A DNA stretch of 64,000 nucleotides from Virgibacillus chiguensis. GTDB taxonomy: Bacteria > Bacillota > Bacilli > Bacillales > Amphibacillaceae. The stretch lies in contig NZ_FQXD01000001.1 of NCBI RefSeq assembly GCF_900129865.1, positions 372,001 to 436,000 on the forward strand, in the 5' to 3' direction. Made by a program: the position numbers and the translations under genes. A model generated the notes under the pieces. The model saw nothing but the letters and a program-made list of their open reading frames with translations. It was not told the DNA's origin and did no database searches. This document shows, piece after piece, positions 29,642 through 38,274 of this stretch (position 1 is its first letter; the number at the start of each line of letters is the position of its first letter).

Positions 29642-30550
29642 ATGCACGTAACTGGATGGATGATTTATAACGATAGTTTACCAGGCAATAAATTTATTGA
29701 TTTTGCACAATGGCTAGAAAAAGCAGCCACGCAAAGAGGTAGCAACGTAAAAGTCATATCAAATAGCGAACTTTTATCTTTTTTATCTCAAGGCGAATTA
29801 TCTGTATTAGCCGAAAAGCAACCTAGCGCTTTACCGGACTTTGTCGTGTTTACAGATAAAGATATTTACCTAGCTAAGCAACTCGAATTATTAGGTATAA
29901 GCGTGTTTAATTCTTCGGAAGCAATTCGTATTAGTGATGACAAAATATTAACGTATCAACAGCTAGCAACAGCTAAGCTCCCAATACCTAAAACGATTAT
30001 TTATCCGAAGACATTTACTTCCCAACAGCTAAAACATGGCGTAATGCAATCTGCAATTCACCGTTTGGGTTTTCCGATGATTGTAAAAGAAGCATTCGGC
30101 TCTTTTGGCGAACAAGTGTATCTTATCCATAATAAAGCGGACTTAATTCAGCAAATTAAACATTTGGCAACAAAGCCCTTTGTTTTACAAGCATTTATTT
30201 CTACTAGCTATGGAAAAGATTTACGGCTGCATGTTGTAGGTAATAAAGTTGTTGCGGCCATGAAACGACAGTCAGCACATGATTTCAGAGCAAATATTAC
30301 TGCTGGTGGTACCATGCAGGCGTATGAACCATCGGAGGAAGAACAAAAACTGGCAATCCTAGCTACACAATCCATTGGAGCTGATTTCGCAGGTGTTGAT
30401 CTATTAATTGGCGAAAATGATTCTCCTATAATTTGCGAGATCAACTCCAATGCTCACATCCGCAATTTGTTTGATGCCACGGGAATAAATGTTGCTACCT
30501 TTATAATTGACTATATTTTTAAGAAGATCGAAGGGAACACAAATGCATAA
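29642..30550 (+). CDS. RimK-like ATP-grasp ligase, first of a tandem pair
   Basis: A 302-residue ATP-grasp protein of the RimK/LysX/MptN type, enzymes that join an amino acid (often glutamate) to a carboxylate using ATP. Visible motifs are SDDKILTYQQLATAKLPIPK, the ATP-binding loop IVKEAFGSFGEQVYLI, GKDLRLHVVGNKVVAAMKR, DFRANITAGGTM, and the metal-binding end GVDLL...CEINSNAH with the expected E-x-N. ATG 29642 follows GGAAAGAACC. The stop overlaps the start of a paralogue by 8 bp. Substrate unknown. Placement beside folC, on the opposite strand, suggests (inference only) a link to folate tails. An alternative is peptide or protein tagging. Confidence 0.82.
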   Translation: MHVTGWMIYNDSLPGNKFIDFAQWLEKAATQRGSNVKVISNSELLSFLSQGELSVLAEKQPSALPDFVVFTDKDIYLAKQLELLGISVFNSSEAIRISDDKILTYQQLATAKLPIPKTIIYPKTFTSQQLKHGVMQSAIHRLGFPMIVKEAFGSFGEQVYLIHNKADLIQQIKHLATKPFVLQAFISTSYGKDLRLHVVGNKVVAAMKRQSAHDFRANITAGGTMQAYEPSEEEQKLAILATQSIGADFAGVDLLIGENDSPIICEINSNAHIRNLFDATGINVATFIIDYIFKKIEGNTNA

Positions 30551-31400
30551 CGGCTGGCTTATCTATAGTGATAAAGATATTGAAGTAAATAAAGCTTATA
30601 TTCATTGGTTTATGGAAGAAGCAGCACTTCAATCCATCCATCTGCAACTTGTACGCAGAGAAGACCTAATGATTGGAATTCAGAAAAATCGGCACGTCCT
30701 ATTAAATAACCATCAGATAGAGCCTTTACCTGAATTTGCCGTTGTTCGTACCATTGATCCTATGCTTAGTCTTCATCTGGAAAGTTGTGGAATTATTGTT
30801 TTTAACAACTCTCGTATAGCAACTATTTGCAATAACAAAGCGTTAACGCATCATTATGTACATCAACTTGACGTTCCAATGGTAGACACATATTTCCATA
30901 AAGCTTCTTTTTTAAAAGAGTCCCCTCCGCTTTCTTTTCCATTTGTAGTAAAAACAGTTGCAGGGAAAGGTGGAAAAGAGGTTTATATGGTCACTAATGA
31001 GTTGGAGTATTTAGCATGTAGGAAGAAAATAAAAGGCAATGACATCATTATGCAAAGTTGTCATGTGCAACAAGGCAAAGACTTGCGCGTTTTCGTTGTA
31101 GGGAAAAAAATTATCGCAGCTGTACTTAGAGAAAGTAATTCCGATTTTAGAGCCAACTACAAGCTTGGTGGTAGTGCAATACGGTATACTTTATCCAAAA
31201 AAGAAGCAACAAGAATTCAAACGATTATCAATTATTTCGATTTTGGAATGGTAGGAATTGATTTCTTACTAAGTATGGATGGAGAACTATTATTTAATGA
31301 AATTGAAGATGTTGTCGGTTCTCGCATACTAAGTGCCGTTAGCAATACAAATATACTACGGTTATATGTGGAGCATATCAAAAAACACATCCAGTCGTAA
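30543..31400 (+). CDS. RimK-like ATP-grasp ligase, second of a tandem pair
   Basis: A 285-residue paralogue of the preceding protein, starting MHNGWLIYSDKDIE at ATG 30543 within the end of the first gene (AGGGA upstream). It keeps CNNKALTHHYVHQLDVPMVD, the ATP loop VVKTVAGKGGKEVYMV, QGKDLRVFVVGKKIIAAVLR and SDFRANYKLGGS. The metal-site segment reads LLFNEIEDVVGSR instead of the usual E-I-N-S/P, so the Asn ligand is replaced. It may be an active variant or a partner subunit. The frame is open upstream to 30507 without a ribosome site. Confidence 0.8.
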   Translation: MHNGWLIYSDKDIEVNKAYIHWFMEEAALQSIHLQLVRREDLMIGIQKNRHVLLNNHQIEPLPEFAVVRTIDPMLSLHLESCGIIVFNNSRIATICNNKALTHHYVHQLDVPMVDTYFHKASFLKESPPLSFPFVVKTVAGKGGKEVYMVTNELEYLACRKKIKGNDIIMQSCHVQQGKDLRVFVVGKKIIAAVLRESNSDFRANYKLGGSAIRYTLSKKEATRIQTIINYFDFGMVGIDFLLSMDGELLFNEIEDVVGSRILSAVSNTNILRLYVEHIKKHIQS

Positions 31401-31430
31401 TCTTTTTTATTATGCAATCATGTAAATAAA

Positions 31431-31469
31431 GGTTACCTACTTCGTACATTTAGTTCGAAGTAGGTAACC
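31431..31469. terminator. Bidirectional terminator between the ATP-grasp pair and valS
   Basis: GGTTACCTACTTCG at 31431-31444 pairs perfectly with CGAAGTAGGTAACC at 31456-31469. It lies between converging genes, 12 bp from the valS stop codon. Confidence 0.85.
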
Positions 31470-31481
31470 CTTAAATTTGTG

Positions 31482-34130
31482 TTAGTTTTTTAATTCATGT
31501 AATCTTGCTTGAACCTTCGCTTGTTTATCCAAGTACTCTTTTTCTTTTTGTTTTTCTGCTTCAATTACTGCCTGAGGTGCTTTATTAATAAACCCTTCGT
31601 TTGCGAGTTTTTTCTGTACACGCTCTACTTCTTTTGTCCATTTAGCTAGATCTTTTTCTAAACGAGCAATTTCTTTGTCAAAATCAATTAACCCTTCTAA
31701 TGGTAAAAATAGTTCTGCTCCTGTCACTACTGCTGACATTGCTTTTTCAGGGACATCGATCTCTTCCATAATGGTTAATTCACTTGTGTTACAAAAACGT
31801 TCTAAATAGTGACGCTCTTCTTCTAATTCCTTCACAATAGATTCACTCTCCGCTTGGATGAGTAGTTTAACTTGTTTTGACATTGGTGTATCTACTTCTG
31901 CACGAATATTACGGACAGCTTTGATAATCGCCACTAGTCGCTTCATTTCATTTGCTGCCTGTTCATCATGGAATGCATCTCTTGGCTCCGGCCAAGCGGC
32001 AACTGTGATAGAATCTCCTTGATGTGGTAACTGTTGCCAAATTTCTTCTGTAATAAACGGCATAAATGGATGCAACATACGCATCGTTTGATCTAAAACA
32101 TAAACGAGCACAGAACGTGTTGTTTGTTTTTGAGTTTCGTTATCTCCATATAATGGTATTTTTGCCATTTCAATATACCAATCACATAGTTCATCCCAAA
32201 TAAAGTTGTATAATTGACGACCAGCTTCGCCAAATTCATATTTATTGTTATTTCTAGTTACATGTTCAATTGTTTCATTTAAACGGGTTAATATCCATTT
32301 ATCTGCCAAAGATTTTTCGCCTGTTAAATCAATATCTTCATACGAAAAATCGGCTAAATTCATTAAAGAAAAACGAGAAGCATTCCACACCTTATTCGCA
32401 AAGTTCCATGTTGCTTCTACCTTTTCCCAATGAAAGCGTAAATCTTGACCAGGGGTAGAGCCAGTCAATAGGAAATAGCGTAATGAATCTGCACCATATT
32501 TATCAATGACATCCATTGGGTCGACACCGTTGCCTAACGATTTACTCATTTTTCTTCCTTCAGCATCTCGAATCAATCCGTGGATCAAAACATCATCAAA
32601 CGGCTTTTGATTCGTAAAATGCTTCGATTGAAAAATCATTCGTGAAACCCAGAAGAAAATAATATCATAACCTGTTACGAGAACCCCAGTTGGAAAATAT
32701 CGCTTGTAATCTTCTGCTTCTACATCCGGCCACCCCATGGTTGAAAAAGGCCATAAAGCAGATGAAAACCAAGTGTCTAATACATCTTCATCTTGTTCCC
32801 AATTTTCTATATCGTCGGGAGCTTCCTTGCCGACATAAATTTCTTTTGTTTCTTTATGATGCCAAGCTGGTATGCGGTGCCCCCACCATAGTTGGCGAGA
32901 AATACACCAATCACGAATATTTTCCATCCAATTTAAATAGGTTCTTTCAAAACGCTGTGGAACAAAATTAACTTTGTCACTTCCTGCTTGTAGCTCGATT
33001 GCAGCATCTGCTAATGGTTTCATTTTTACAAACCATTGCGTAGATAAGTATGGCTCTACGACAGCGCCACTTCGTTCGGAGTGACCAACTTGGTGTACAT
33101 GGTCTTCAATCTTAAATAGTACACCTTGTTCTTTCAAATCATGAACAATTTGTTTTCTGCACACAAATCGGTCCATTCCTTCATAAATACCAGCATTTTC
33201 GTTCATCGTTCCATCTTCATGCATAACTAATACTCGTTCTAAATCATGTCTATTCCCAACTTCGAAATCGTTTGGATCGTGAGCAGGCGTAATTTTCACT
33301 GCACCAGAACCAAATTCCATATCTACATACTCATCTGCAACAATTGGTATTTCCCGACCGACGATGGGCAAAATAGCTTTTTTGCCAATTAAATGGCTAT
33401 ATCGGTCATCATCAGGGTGAACAGCAATCGCAGTATCACCTAACATTGTCTCTGGACGTGTGGTAGCAATTTCGATTTTCTCATCACTATCTTTTAACGG
33501 ATAGCGCATATGATAAAATTTGCCCTGCACTTCTTCATAAATCACTTCAATATCGGATAAAGCCGTTTTTGTATCTGGATCCCAGTTTATAATATATTCT
33601 CCACGATAAATTAAACCTTGTTCGTATAACTTTACAAATACTTCTCTAACTGCGTCTGACAAACCTTCATCAAGCGTAAACCGTTCACGTGAATAGTCTA
33701 AACTAAGTCCTAACTTTTCCCATTGTGAACGAATAAACGCAGCGTACTCTTCCTTCCATTCCCAAGCCTTTTCGAGAAATTTTTCTCTACCTAGCTCATA
33801 ACGATTCGTACCTTGTTCTTTTAGCTTTTCTTCCACTTTTGCTTGTGTAGCAATCCCAGCATGATCCATACCAGGGAGCCATAATACATCATATCCTTGC
33901 ATACGTTTCATTCTAGAAATGGTGTCTTGCATTGTCGTATCCCAAGCGTGTCCCAAATGCAATCGTCCTGTAACATTTGGTGGGGGAATAACAATAGAAT
34001 AGGGTTCTTTCTCCATATCGTTCTTTGCTTTAAAATAGTTTCCTTCTAGCCAAAATTGATAGCGACCTTTTTCTACTTCCTGCGGATTGTATTTAGCAGA
34101 AAGTGAAGGTTTTGATTCTTGTTCGTGCAT
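31482..34130 (-). CDS. valS: Valyl-tRNA synthetase
   Basis: An 882-residue class I synthetase that charges tRNA-Val. It shows the HIGH-type motif [14 protein letters not shown] (about residues 50-63), the editing domain with [20 protein letters not shown], the KMSKS motif [14 protein letters not shown], and a C-terminal coiled coil ([20 protein letters not shown]) typical of bacterial ValRS. ATG 34130 follows AAGGAGGAG. A T-box leader lies upstream, so expression should rise when uncharged tRNA-Val accumulates. Confidence 0.98.
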   Translation of the reverse strand: MHEQESKPSLSAKYNPQEVEKGRYQFWLEGNYFKAKNDMEKEPYSIVIPPPNVTGRLHLGHAWDTTMQDTISRMKRMQGYDVLWLPGMDHAGIATQAKVEEKLKEQGTNRYELGREKFLEKAWEWKEEYAAFIRSQWEKLGLSLDYSRERFTLDEGLSDAVREVFVKLYEQGLIYRGEYIINWDPDTKTALSDIEVIYEEVQGKFYHMRYPLKDSDEKIEIATTRPETMLGDTAIAVHPDDDRYSHLIGKKAILPIVGREIPIVADEYVDMEFGSGAVKITPAHDPNDFEVGNRHDLERVLVMHEDGTMNENAGIYEGMDRFVCRKQIVHDLKEQGVLFKIEDHVHQVGHSERSGAVVEPYLSTQWFVKMKPLADAAIELQAGSDKVNFVPQRFERTYLNWMENIRDWCISRQLWWGHRIPAWHHKETKEIYVGKEAPDDIENWEQDEDVLDTWFSSALWPFSTMGWPDVEAEDYKRYFPTGVLVTGYDIIFFWVSRMIFQSKHFTNQKPFDDVLIHGLIRDAEGRKMSKSLGNGVDPMDVIDKYGADSLRYFLLTGSTPGQDLRFHWEKVEATWNFANKVWNASRFSLMNLADFSYEDIDLTGEKSLADKWILTRLNETIEHVTRNNNKYEFGEAGRQLYNFIWDELCDWYIEMAKIPLYGDNETQKQTTRSVLVYVLDQTMRMLHPFMPFITEEIWQQLPHQGDSITVAAWPEPRDAFHDEQAANEMKRLVAIIKAVRNIRAEVDTPMSKQVKLLIQAESESIVKELEEERHYLERFCNTSELTIMEEIDVPEKAMSAVVTGAELFLPLEGLIDFDKEIARLEKDLAKWTKEVERVQKKLANEGFINKAPQAVIEAEKQKEKEYLDKQAKVQARLHELKN

Positions 34131-34210
34131 AACATGCTCCTCCTTACAATATCTTTTTTAGCAAGCTGTAGTTTCACTTATACGTTTTTGACACTTACTA
34201 AAGTGTATAA

Positions 34211-34526
34211 AAAAACCCTTTTGTCCTATAAAAGGACGAAAAGGGTTTGCTCTCCGTGGTACCACCTTTATTTGTATACTTCTAGTGTAGTAAAGAAACA
34301 AAGTATACACACTTCATTTGTTGATAACGGTACATAGACCGGCTTCCTTCTACTTAAAAAAGGCAGCATCTTAACCTTATTTGTTCAAAGGAGCTGTTCC
34401 TGGGCGACATTCCAGCATAATTTTTCAAGGAAACTTTCAGCCAATGATTTCCATCTCTACATGATAATTATCCTGTACTCTTCCCATTCTTTACATTTTC
34501 ATTGTTTACATGCATATTATTAGAAT
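34211..34526 (-). ncRNA. T-box leader of valS
   Basis: The valS leader contains the conserved T-box sequence AAAGGTGGTACCACGGAG (34269-34252 on the minus strand). It is followed by a strong intrinsic terminator: AAACCCTTTTGTCC at 34213-34226 pairs with GGACGAAAAGGGTTT at 34234-34248, then a T-run. The upstream part holds the purine-rich GGAAGAGTACAGGATAAT-like start and stem I. By family knowledge uncharged tRNA-Val stabilises the antiterminator. The specifier codon was not assigned with confidence. Confidence 0.92.
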
Positions 34527-34532
34527 AGCTTT

Positions 34533-34561
34533 ATTTTATATATAATTCCTCTTTACGTCAA
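34533..34561 (-). promoter_or_regulatory. Sigma-A promoter of the valS T-box transcript
   Basis: On the minus strand TTGACG (34561-34556), a 17-bp spacer and TAAAAT (34538-34533) give a good promoter with a start near 34526, just before the T-box stem I. The rest of the gap up to 34772 shows only AT-rich sequence. Confidence 0.7.
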
Positions 34562-34772
34562 CTGTTTCCTCACTAAAATGAAAATAGACGTTCTTTTCCG
34601 GCTCTGGAACGTTTACGTTATTGTAAGCGTTTGTGGATACTTATCTAATTGCTGGCGCTATTATCTATTCTTAAATACTAACCCGTTACATAGTAAGGTT
34701 TGCACCAAAAAGATCATTTTATACATATAGTATAGTAACATACAAATTTCTGATGTAAAGGAGAGAGTCTCA

Positions 34773-34961
34773 TTGGCAAGATATTACCGTTACCGACTAC
34801 CACCATGGGCCAGAAATTGTATTATCGTAATTGAAAGATGTACACTGCCTATATTAATTTTTCAATTGATTCGTACTTTATTTTTCCCAACCACCTTTGA
34901 TGTATTTCTTCTTGGTATTATCGTTGGCATTTTTATAGCTTTTTATTTGGAATGGATTTAA
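34773..34961 (+). CDS. Small hypothetical membrane protein (62 aa)
   Basis: A 62-residue protein starting at TTG 34773, 7-8 bases after AAAGGAGAG. The N-terminus is basic and aromatic (ARYYRYRLPPWARN). Two hydrophobic stretches follow (CIIVIERCTLPILIFQLIRT and FLLGIIVGIFIAFYLEW). The ribosome site and amino-acid pattern support a real gene; no family was recognised. Its stop codon overlaps the ysxE stop by 4 bp in convergent orientation. Given the spore-coat neighbours a sporulation role is possible, but this is only context. Confidence 0.65.
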   Translation: MARYYRYRLPPWARNCIIVIERCTLPILIFQLIRTLFFPTTFDVFLLGIIVGIFIAFYLEWI

Positions 34962-35986
34962 TCTGTTTCATCCAAATCATCTAGGTCGTCCAGATCATCT
35001 AGATCGATCGTATCAAACGTTTTTTCCACATGTGCAGAAAGGTGCAACCCAAACAGTATACGTCGAAATGTATGCTGTAAATGAATTATTTGTTTCATCA
35101 TGGATGTGTTTGCTTGTTTATGATTTTTGACACAACTTAGATAAGCTTGTGGGTCTAATAATTGAATGACTAACAAATAAAGTTCTTTCTTGGTCAGTTC
35201 GTTCTCATTCATATACTTGTCAAATCCGCGCAGTAGCATATTAGTCGGAGTATCATAATGCTTTGTTTCTTCTTGAAAAAAAGCAACTAAATCAAAAATG
35301 GGATAGTCAAACCCTGCATTCTCCCAATTTATAAAATAGAGCTGACCTTGATCAACTAAAGTATGTGAAGTTTTGATGTTCTTATGGCACAAACTATAAT
35401 ACCAAGTCTCTTCCTGTTCTTCCAACAGCTGATCAATTCTTCGTATCGTTTCATTCAGACTATAATTAACATCTTTAAATTGCGTACAAACAAGTAACTC
35501 AAATGGGGACATAAAGCGATGTTGTTCGTACTCCTCTACAAATGTAAGTAATTGTTGCTGTAAGGTCAAGCAATGCTGTTTATACTGTTGAAAAGCTTGC
35601 TTAAACTGCTGGACTTCAACCAAATGTCGCCGTTTTGTTTTCATGTGAATCAATCCAAAACTTTGAAAGATTTTATCAATCGTGGATTGATCTAATTCTG
35701 TTTCTCGGCTTTCTTTCCAAGGTGTCACATAATAAATAAGTTCTCCTTTTTTTTCATATAACTTTCCTAGCTTCGTTAAGTAAACTGGTAAAATAGGAAA
35801 AAGATATTCTTCATATGCCAATTTATAAACTTGTTCCCACATAACGATTGTTTCTTCCGTTAGCCGGCTATGTTTCAACGCATATTGCTGGTTGTAGTCT
35901 TGCACCATGTAGAGCCGCTCTGTTTGTTTTTCTATGTAAAAAGGTCGAATAGAATAAGCATGCAACACTTCTTGTAAGGTATCCAT
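34958..35986 (-). CDS. ysxE: Spore coat-associated kinase-fold protein YsxE
   Basis: A 342-residue protein of the CotS/YsxE group, which has an aminoglycoside-phosphotransferase-like fold. Kinase-like blocks include YSLCHKNIKTSHTLVDQGQL (the catalytic-loop position, with the usual Asp replaced) and FINWENAGFDYPIFDLVAFF. In B. subtilis YsxE is a coat protein encoded between spoVID and valS, as here. ATG 35986 follows GGTGGTGAAG; the open extension to 36031 is not needed. The C-terminus ends in a repeated acidic tail (LDDLDDLDDLDETD). Confidence 0.88.
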   Translation of the reverse strand: MDTLQEVLHAYSIRPFYIEKQTERLYMVQDYNQQYALKHSRLTEETIVMWEQVYKLAYEEYLFPILPVYLTKLGKLYEKKGELIYYVTPWKESRETELDQSTIDKIFQSFGLIHMKTKRRHLVEVQQFKQAFQQYKQHCLTLQQQLLTFVEEYEQHRFMSPFELLVCTQFKDVNYSLNETIRRIDQLLEEQEETWYYSLCHKNIKTSHTLVDQGQLYFINWENAGFDYPIFDLVAFFQEETKHYDTPTNMLLRGFDKYMNENELTKKELYLLVIQLLDPQAYLSCVKNHKQANTSMMKQIIHLQHTFRRILFGLHLSAHVEKTFDTIDLDDLDDLDDLDETD

Positions 35987-36047
35987 TTTCTTCACCACCC
36001 TAGTTTCAAAGCAAACAAAAATTAGGCTCACGCCTTTACACTCTTAT

Positions 36048-36212
36048 TATTTAGTGGGGTTTTCTTTCATAACCTGCTGGTTGTTCAGCAGCCCAAGAAT
36101 ACGATTTTAAAGGGTTTTTTACAAAAAAGGGAATAAGGTGGTGTATCTCCCACTTAGACTTGTTCCGCTCACATCTTCCAATCTTGAAGTAGAAGTCTTA
36201 CAGCACCTTTAT
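36048..36212 (+). repeat. MITE-like repeat, family B, copy 2
   Basis: This copy shares TTTCTTTCAT, GCCCAAG, CTTGAAGTAGAAGTCTTACA and the end CAGCACCTTTAT with copies at 29367 and 50500. Its left boundary is degenerate (TTTAGTG), and an internal ATAAGGTG lies near 36133. Edges are approximate. It lies in the ysxE-spoVID gap on the plus strand. Confidence 0.65.
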
Positions 36213-36247
36213 CCGCGATAAATTAAAGAATTCGATTATATCTGGCC

Positions 36248-36319
36248 TTAGAAAAACTTGGCTTGTCGCCAAATCTTATGACGAAAGCCTTTGTTTTTCT
36301 TATATTATAAACCAAAAAA
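36248..36319 (+). repeat. Dispersed hairpin repeat, family C, copy 2
   Basis: TTAGAAAAACTTGGCTTGTC and ATGACGAAAGC match copy 1 at 20633. The following TTTTTCTTATATTATAAACC matches copy 3 near 56919. It directly follows repeat B copy 2, giving a block of two repeat families with no gene. Confidence 0.65.
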
Positions 36320-36435
36320 TCTCATACTTTGCTATAGCGTAAAATAATTTTATACCTTTGTTAATGAAAAATGAGATGCCACTACTAGCTTTTAAGGAAG
36401 CTGCAGGCAACCTTACCTCTATAATGGAGAGAGCA

Positions 36436-37824
36436 TCATTTGTTTTTCTTTTCTGGAATATACAGTAATTGTCCTTGCGTAACATCGTAATCATCATCCA
36501 ATTGATTCTGTTTAATTAATAGTAATGCAGAAACTTGATATCTTTCCGCAATAGAATCGATCGTATCATCTTCCTGTACGATACATAACCTCATGCTAGT
36601 ATAATTATTTTCAGCTTTATTACTAAAAATATCTGCTAAGTAGCTGACATCCTGGACTTCATCTTGGATGTGTCGATCACCACTCGTCTGATTAATTTCC
36701 GGCGAGACAGATAACGCTTCATGGTCATTCTCATCGCCATTTTGCTTCACCTTCATCTCATTAATATTGTTAGGTTCTTCCGTAACTTCAGCTTCTGTAG
36801 CTTTTTTCCCTTGGTCATCGACGTTTAGATTATTTTGTTCTTTATTCGTTTCTACTTCTCTTTCTTGTTCATCATCTGTTACACTGCTTTTTGTTTCAGT
36901 GACTCGTTCTTCGCTTTCTGGATTTGTTTCATGAGTAGAGTCATAATCTACTTGTTCGTATTGTTCTGTCTCCTCATCTTCACCCAATTCTTCTTCATGA
37001 ACATCACTAGTATCCTCTTGTTCAGAATCAAAAAATTCCTTTAGCGTTTTCGTCTCTTTATACTTCCATCTTCCTACTTCATCAGTTTGCTCACCTTTCT
37101 TATCTAGGTGCTCTGTTATTTTCTCTGGATATTCATCAGATAGTATTGTTTCTTCTTGCTCCATTTCCTTTAACCTGCTTTTTTCATCTGAACTATCTTG
37201 CTCTGGTACCGTTAGAAATGGTAAAGATGGGTTCATCTCCTCATCTTCTGTTTTATAATCTTGCTCTGATTGTTTCATTTCAAACTGAAAATAATCAGCT
37301 TCTTGCTCTCCTCGATTAGACTTATCTTCTTCTGGGGATGCATAGTTCAACTGTTCTTGCGATTCTTTTTCTCGTGCATCACTTATTTCTTGTTGTTGAA
37401 TGCCATGAATTTCAATTGTTGAATAAAGTCGGAATAAGGTTGGATTGGGGATTTCATAATCAAATGTCTGAATATACACGCTTATATCGTTTAAGTTTGC
37501 AATGCGGTTTGCAGGTACAGAAATTTCTACTGGGAAGTGATGAGAAAATATAGATACTCCTTCTTCATCTTGCTCCACGGCTTCAACATAGCGTTTAGAG
37601 CCCATCACATCTTCTTCTAAATCATCTTGAAAAACGGTGTGTCTGCTTTTTTCATACTCTCCTTTTAATTCAATAACTCCTCTGATTGAAATATAGTCGT
37701 GAAATGAATGAATAGAGATGTCTGGCTCCAATGAAACCCCTCTCATTTCATTTACTTCCTGTCCTTTTTCAAAATAGAGTGTTTCATTCAATTCAAACTG
37801 AAATACGGACGCTTCATTTGTCAC
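36436..37824 (-). CDS. spoVID: Stage VI sporulation protein D, SpoVID
   Basis: SpoVID drives coat encasement of the forespore and binds SafA. The 462-residue protein has a conserved N-terminal domain (SVFQFELNETLYFEKGQEV, then YISIRGVIELKGEY), a very long acidic, low-complexity middle rich in Glu, Asp and Gln, and a C-terminal LysM domain (RLCIVQEDDTIDSIAERYQV to GQLLYIPEKK). GTG 37824 was chosen because it gives the family N-terminus and sits 6 bases after AGGAGG. The expected partner safA is at 13463. Confidence 0.93.
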   Translation of the reverse strand: MTNEASVFQFELNETLYFEKGQEVNEMRGVSLEPDISIHSFHDYISIRGVIELKGEYEKSRHTVFQDDLEEDVMGSKRYVEAVEQDEEGVSIFSHHFPVEISVPANRIANLNDISVYIQTFDYEIPNPTLFRLYSTIEIHGIQQQEISDAREKESQEQLNYASPEEDKSNRGEQEADYFQFEMKQSEQDYKTEDEEMNPSLPFLTVPEQDSSDEKSRLKEMEQEETILSDEYPEKITEHLDKKGEQTDEVGRWKYKETKTLKEFFDSEQEDTSDVHEEELGEDEETEQYEQVDYDSTHETNPESEERVTETKSSVTDDEQEREVETNKEQNNLNVDDQGKKATEAEVTEEPNNINEMKVKQNGDENDHEALSVSPEINQTSGDRHIQDEVQDVSYLADIFSNKAENNYTSMRLCIVQEDDTIDSIAERYQVSALLLIKQNQLDDDYDVTQGQLLYIPEKKNK

Positions 37825-38088
37825 GGCTCTCCTCCTCTCCACCATATAGTTCATATATGATGATATGCCTTATATTCAACTATATGAATATTTTCATTAG
37901 GATATTACAAACGGTAAAGTTGATTTCCATGAAGTTAAAAACAGCTTCTTTACTACGACTTTACCAAAAATGAACCTATTTGCTTTAGCTAATGAAGGAA
38001 ATCCGAAGACTAAGTTAGGAAAAAGCGAACTACTTTTTTCAAAGAGGTTGAGCAGTTGATCCAGTAGAAAGTTTTGCAACGTTAAATA
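37825..38088. other. Intergenic region upstream of spoVID
   Basis: No gene is supported here. The segment separates the spoVID start from the hemL end and should contain the spoVID promoter, expected to be sigma-E dependent by family knowledge. No confident match was found by eye. Confidence 0.4.
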
Positions 38089-38133
38089 ACTTAGTAAGTT
38101 TATCCACAGCTGCAAAATTTTATATTCCTAGAC
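38089..38133 (+). repeat. Short dispersed repeat, family E, copy 1 (with a DnaA-box sequence)
   Basis: ACTTAGTAAGTTTATCCACA and the following GCTGCAAAATTTTATATTCC recur almost unchanged at 60010-60056. It includes TTATCCACA, identical to the DnaA-box consensus. Like the other copy it lies immediately beside a terminator that ends a minus-strand operon. Confidence 0.6.
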
Positions 38134-38140
38134 AACAGAA

Positions 38141-38197
38141 AAAGACCTCACTAGCGGCATGTATACCAAAAATTACATGCTATTAGTAAAGGTCTTT
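38141..38197 (-). terminator. Terminator of the hem operon
   Basis: A long imperfect stem: AAAGACCT at 38141-38148 pairs with AGGTCTTT at 38190-38197, and inner arms GCATGTA and TACATGC also pair. The minus strand continues with TTTTT. It follows hemL by about 80 bp. Confidence 0.8.
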
Positions 38198-38274
38198 AAA
38201 TAAATTCTATTCTCTGGCATAGGTTGATTAAACTAAATACACACTATGAAGGCGCAACTTAGTAATAAGCTTCG

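Noticed and set aside
34270-34526. Assignment of the valine specifier codon in the T-box stem I
   Set aside because: A GUC triplet is present in the leader, but the stem I fold could not be drawn with enough certainty to say it is the specifier.
29367-36212. CRISPR array from the repeated segments
   Set aside because: The repeats are few, long, diverged and kilobases apart, with no regular spacers and no cas genes.
38100-38108. Replication origin suggested by a DnaA-box sequence
   Set aside because: It is a single exact box with no dnaA, dnaN or box cluster nearby; isolated boxes occur throughout genomes.
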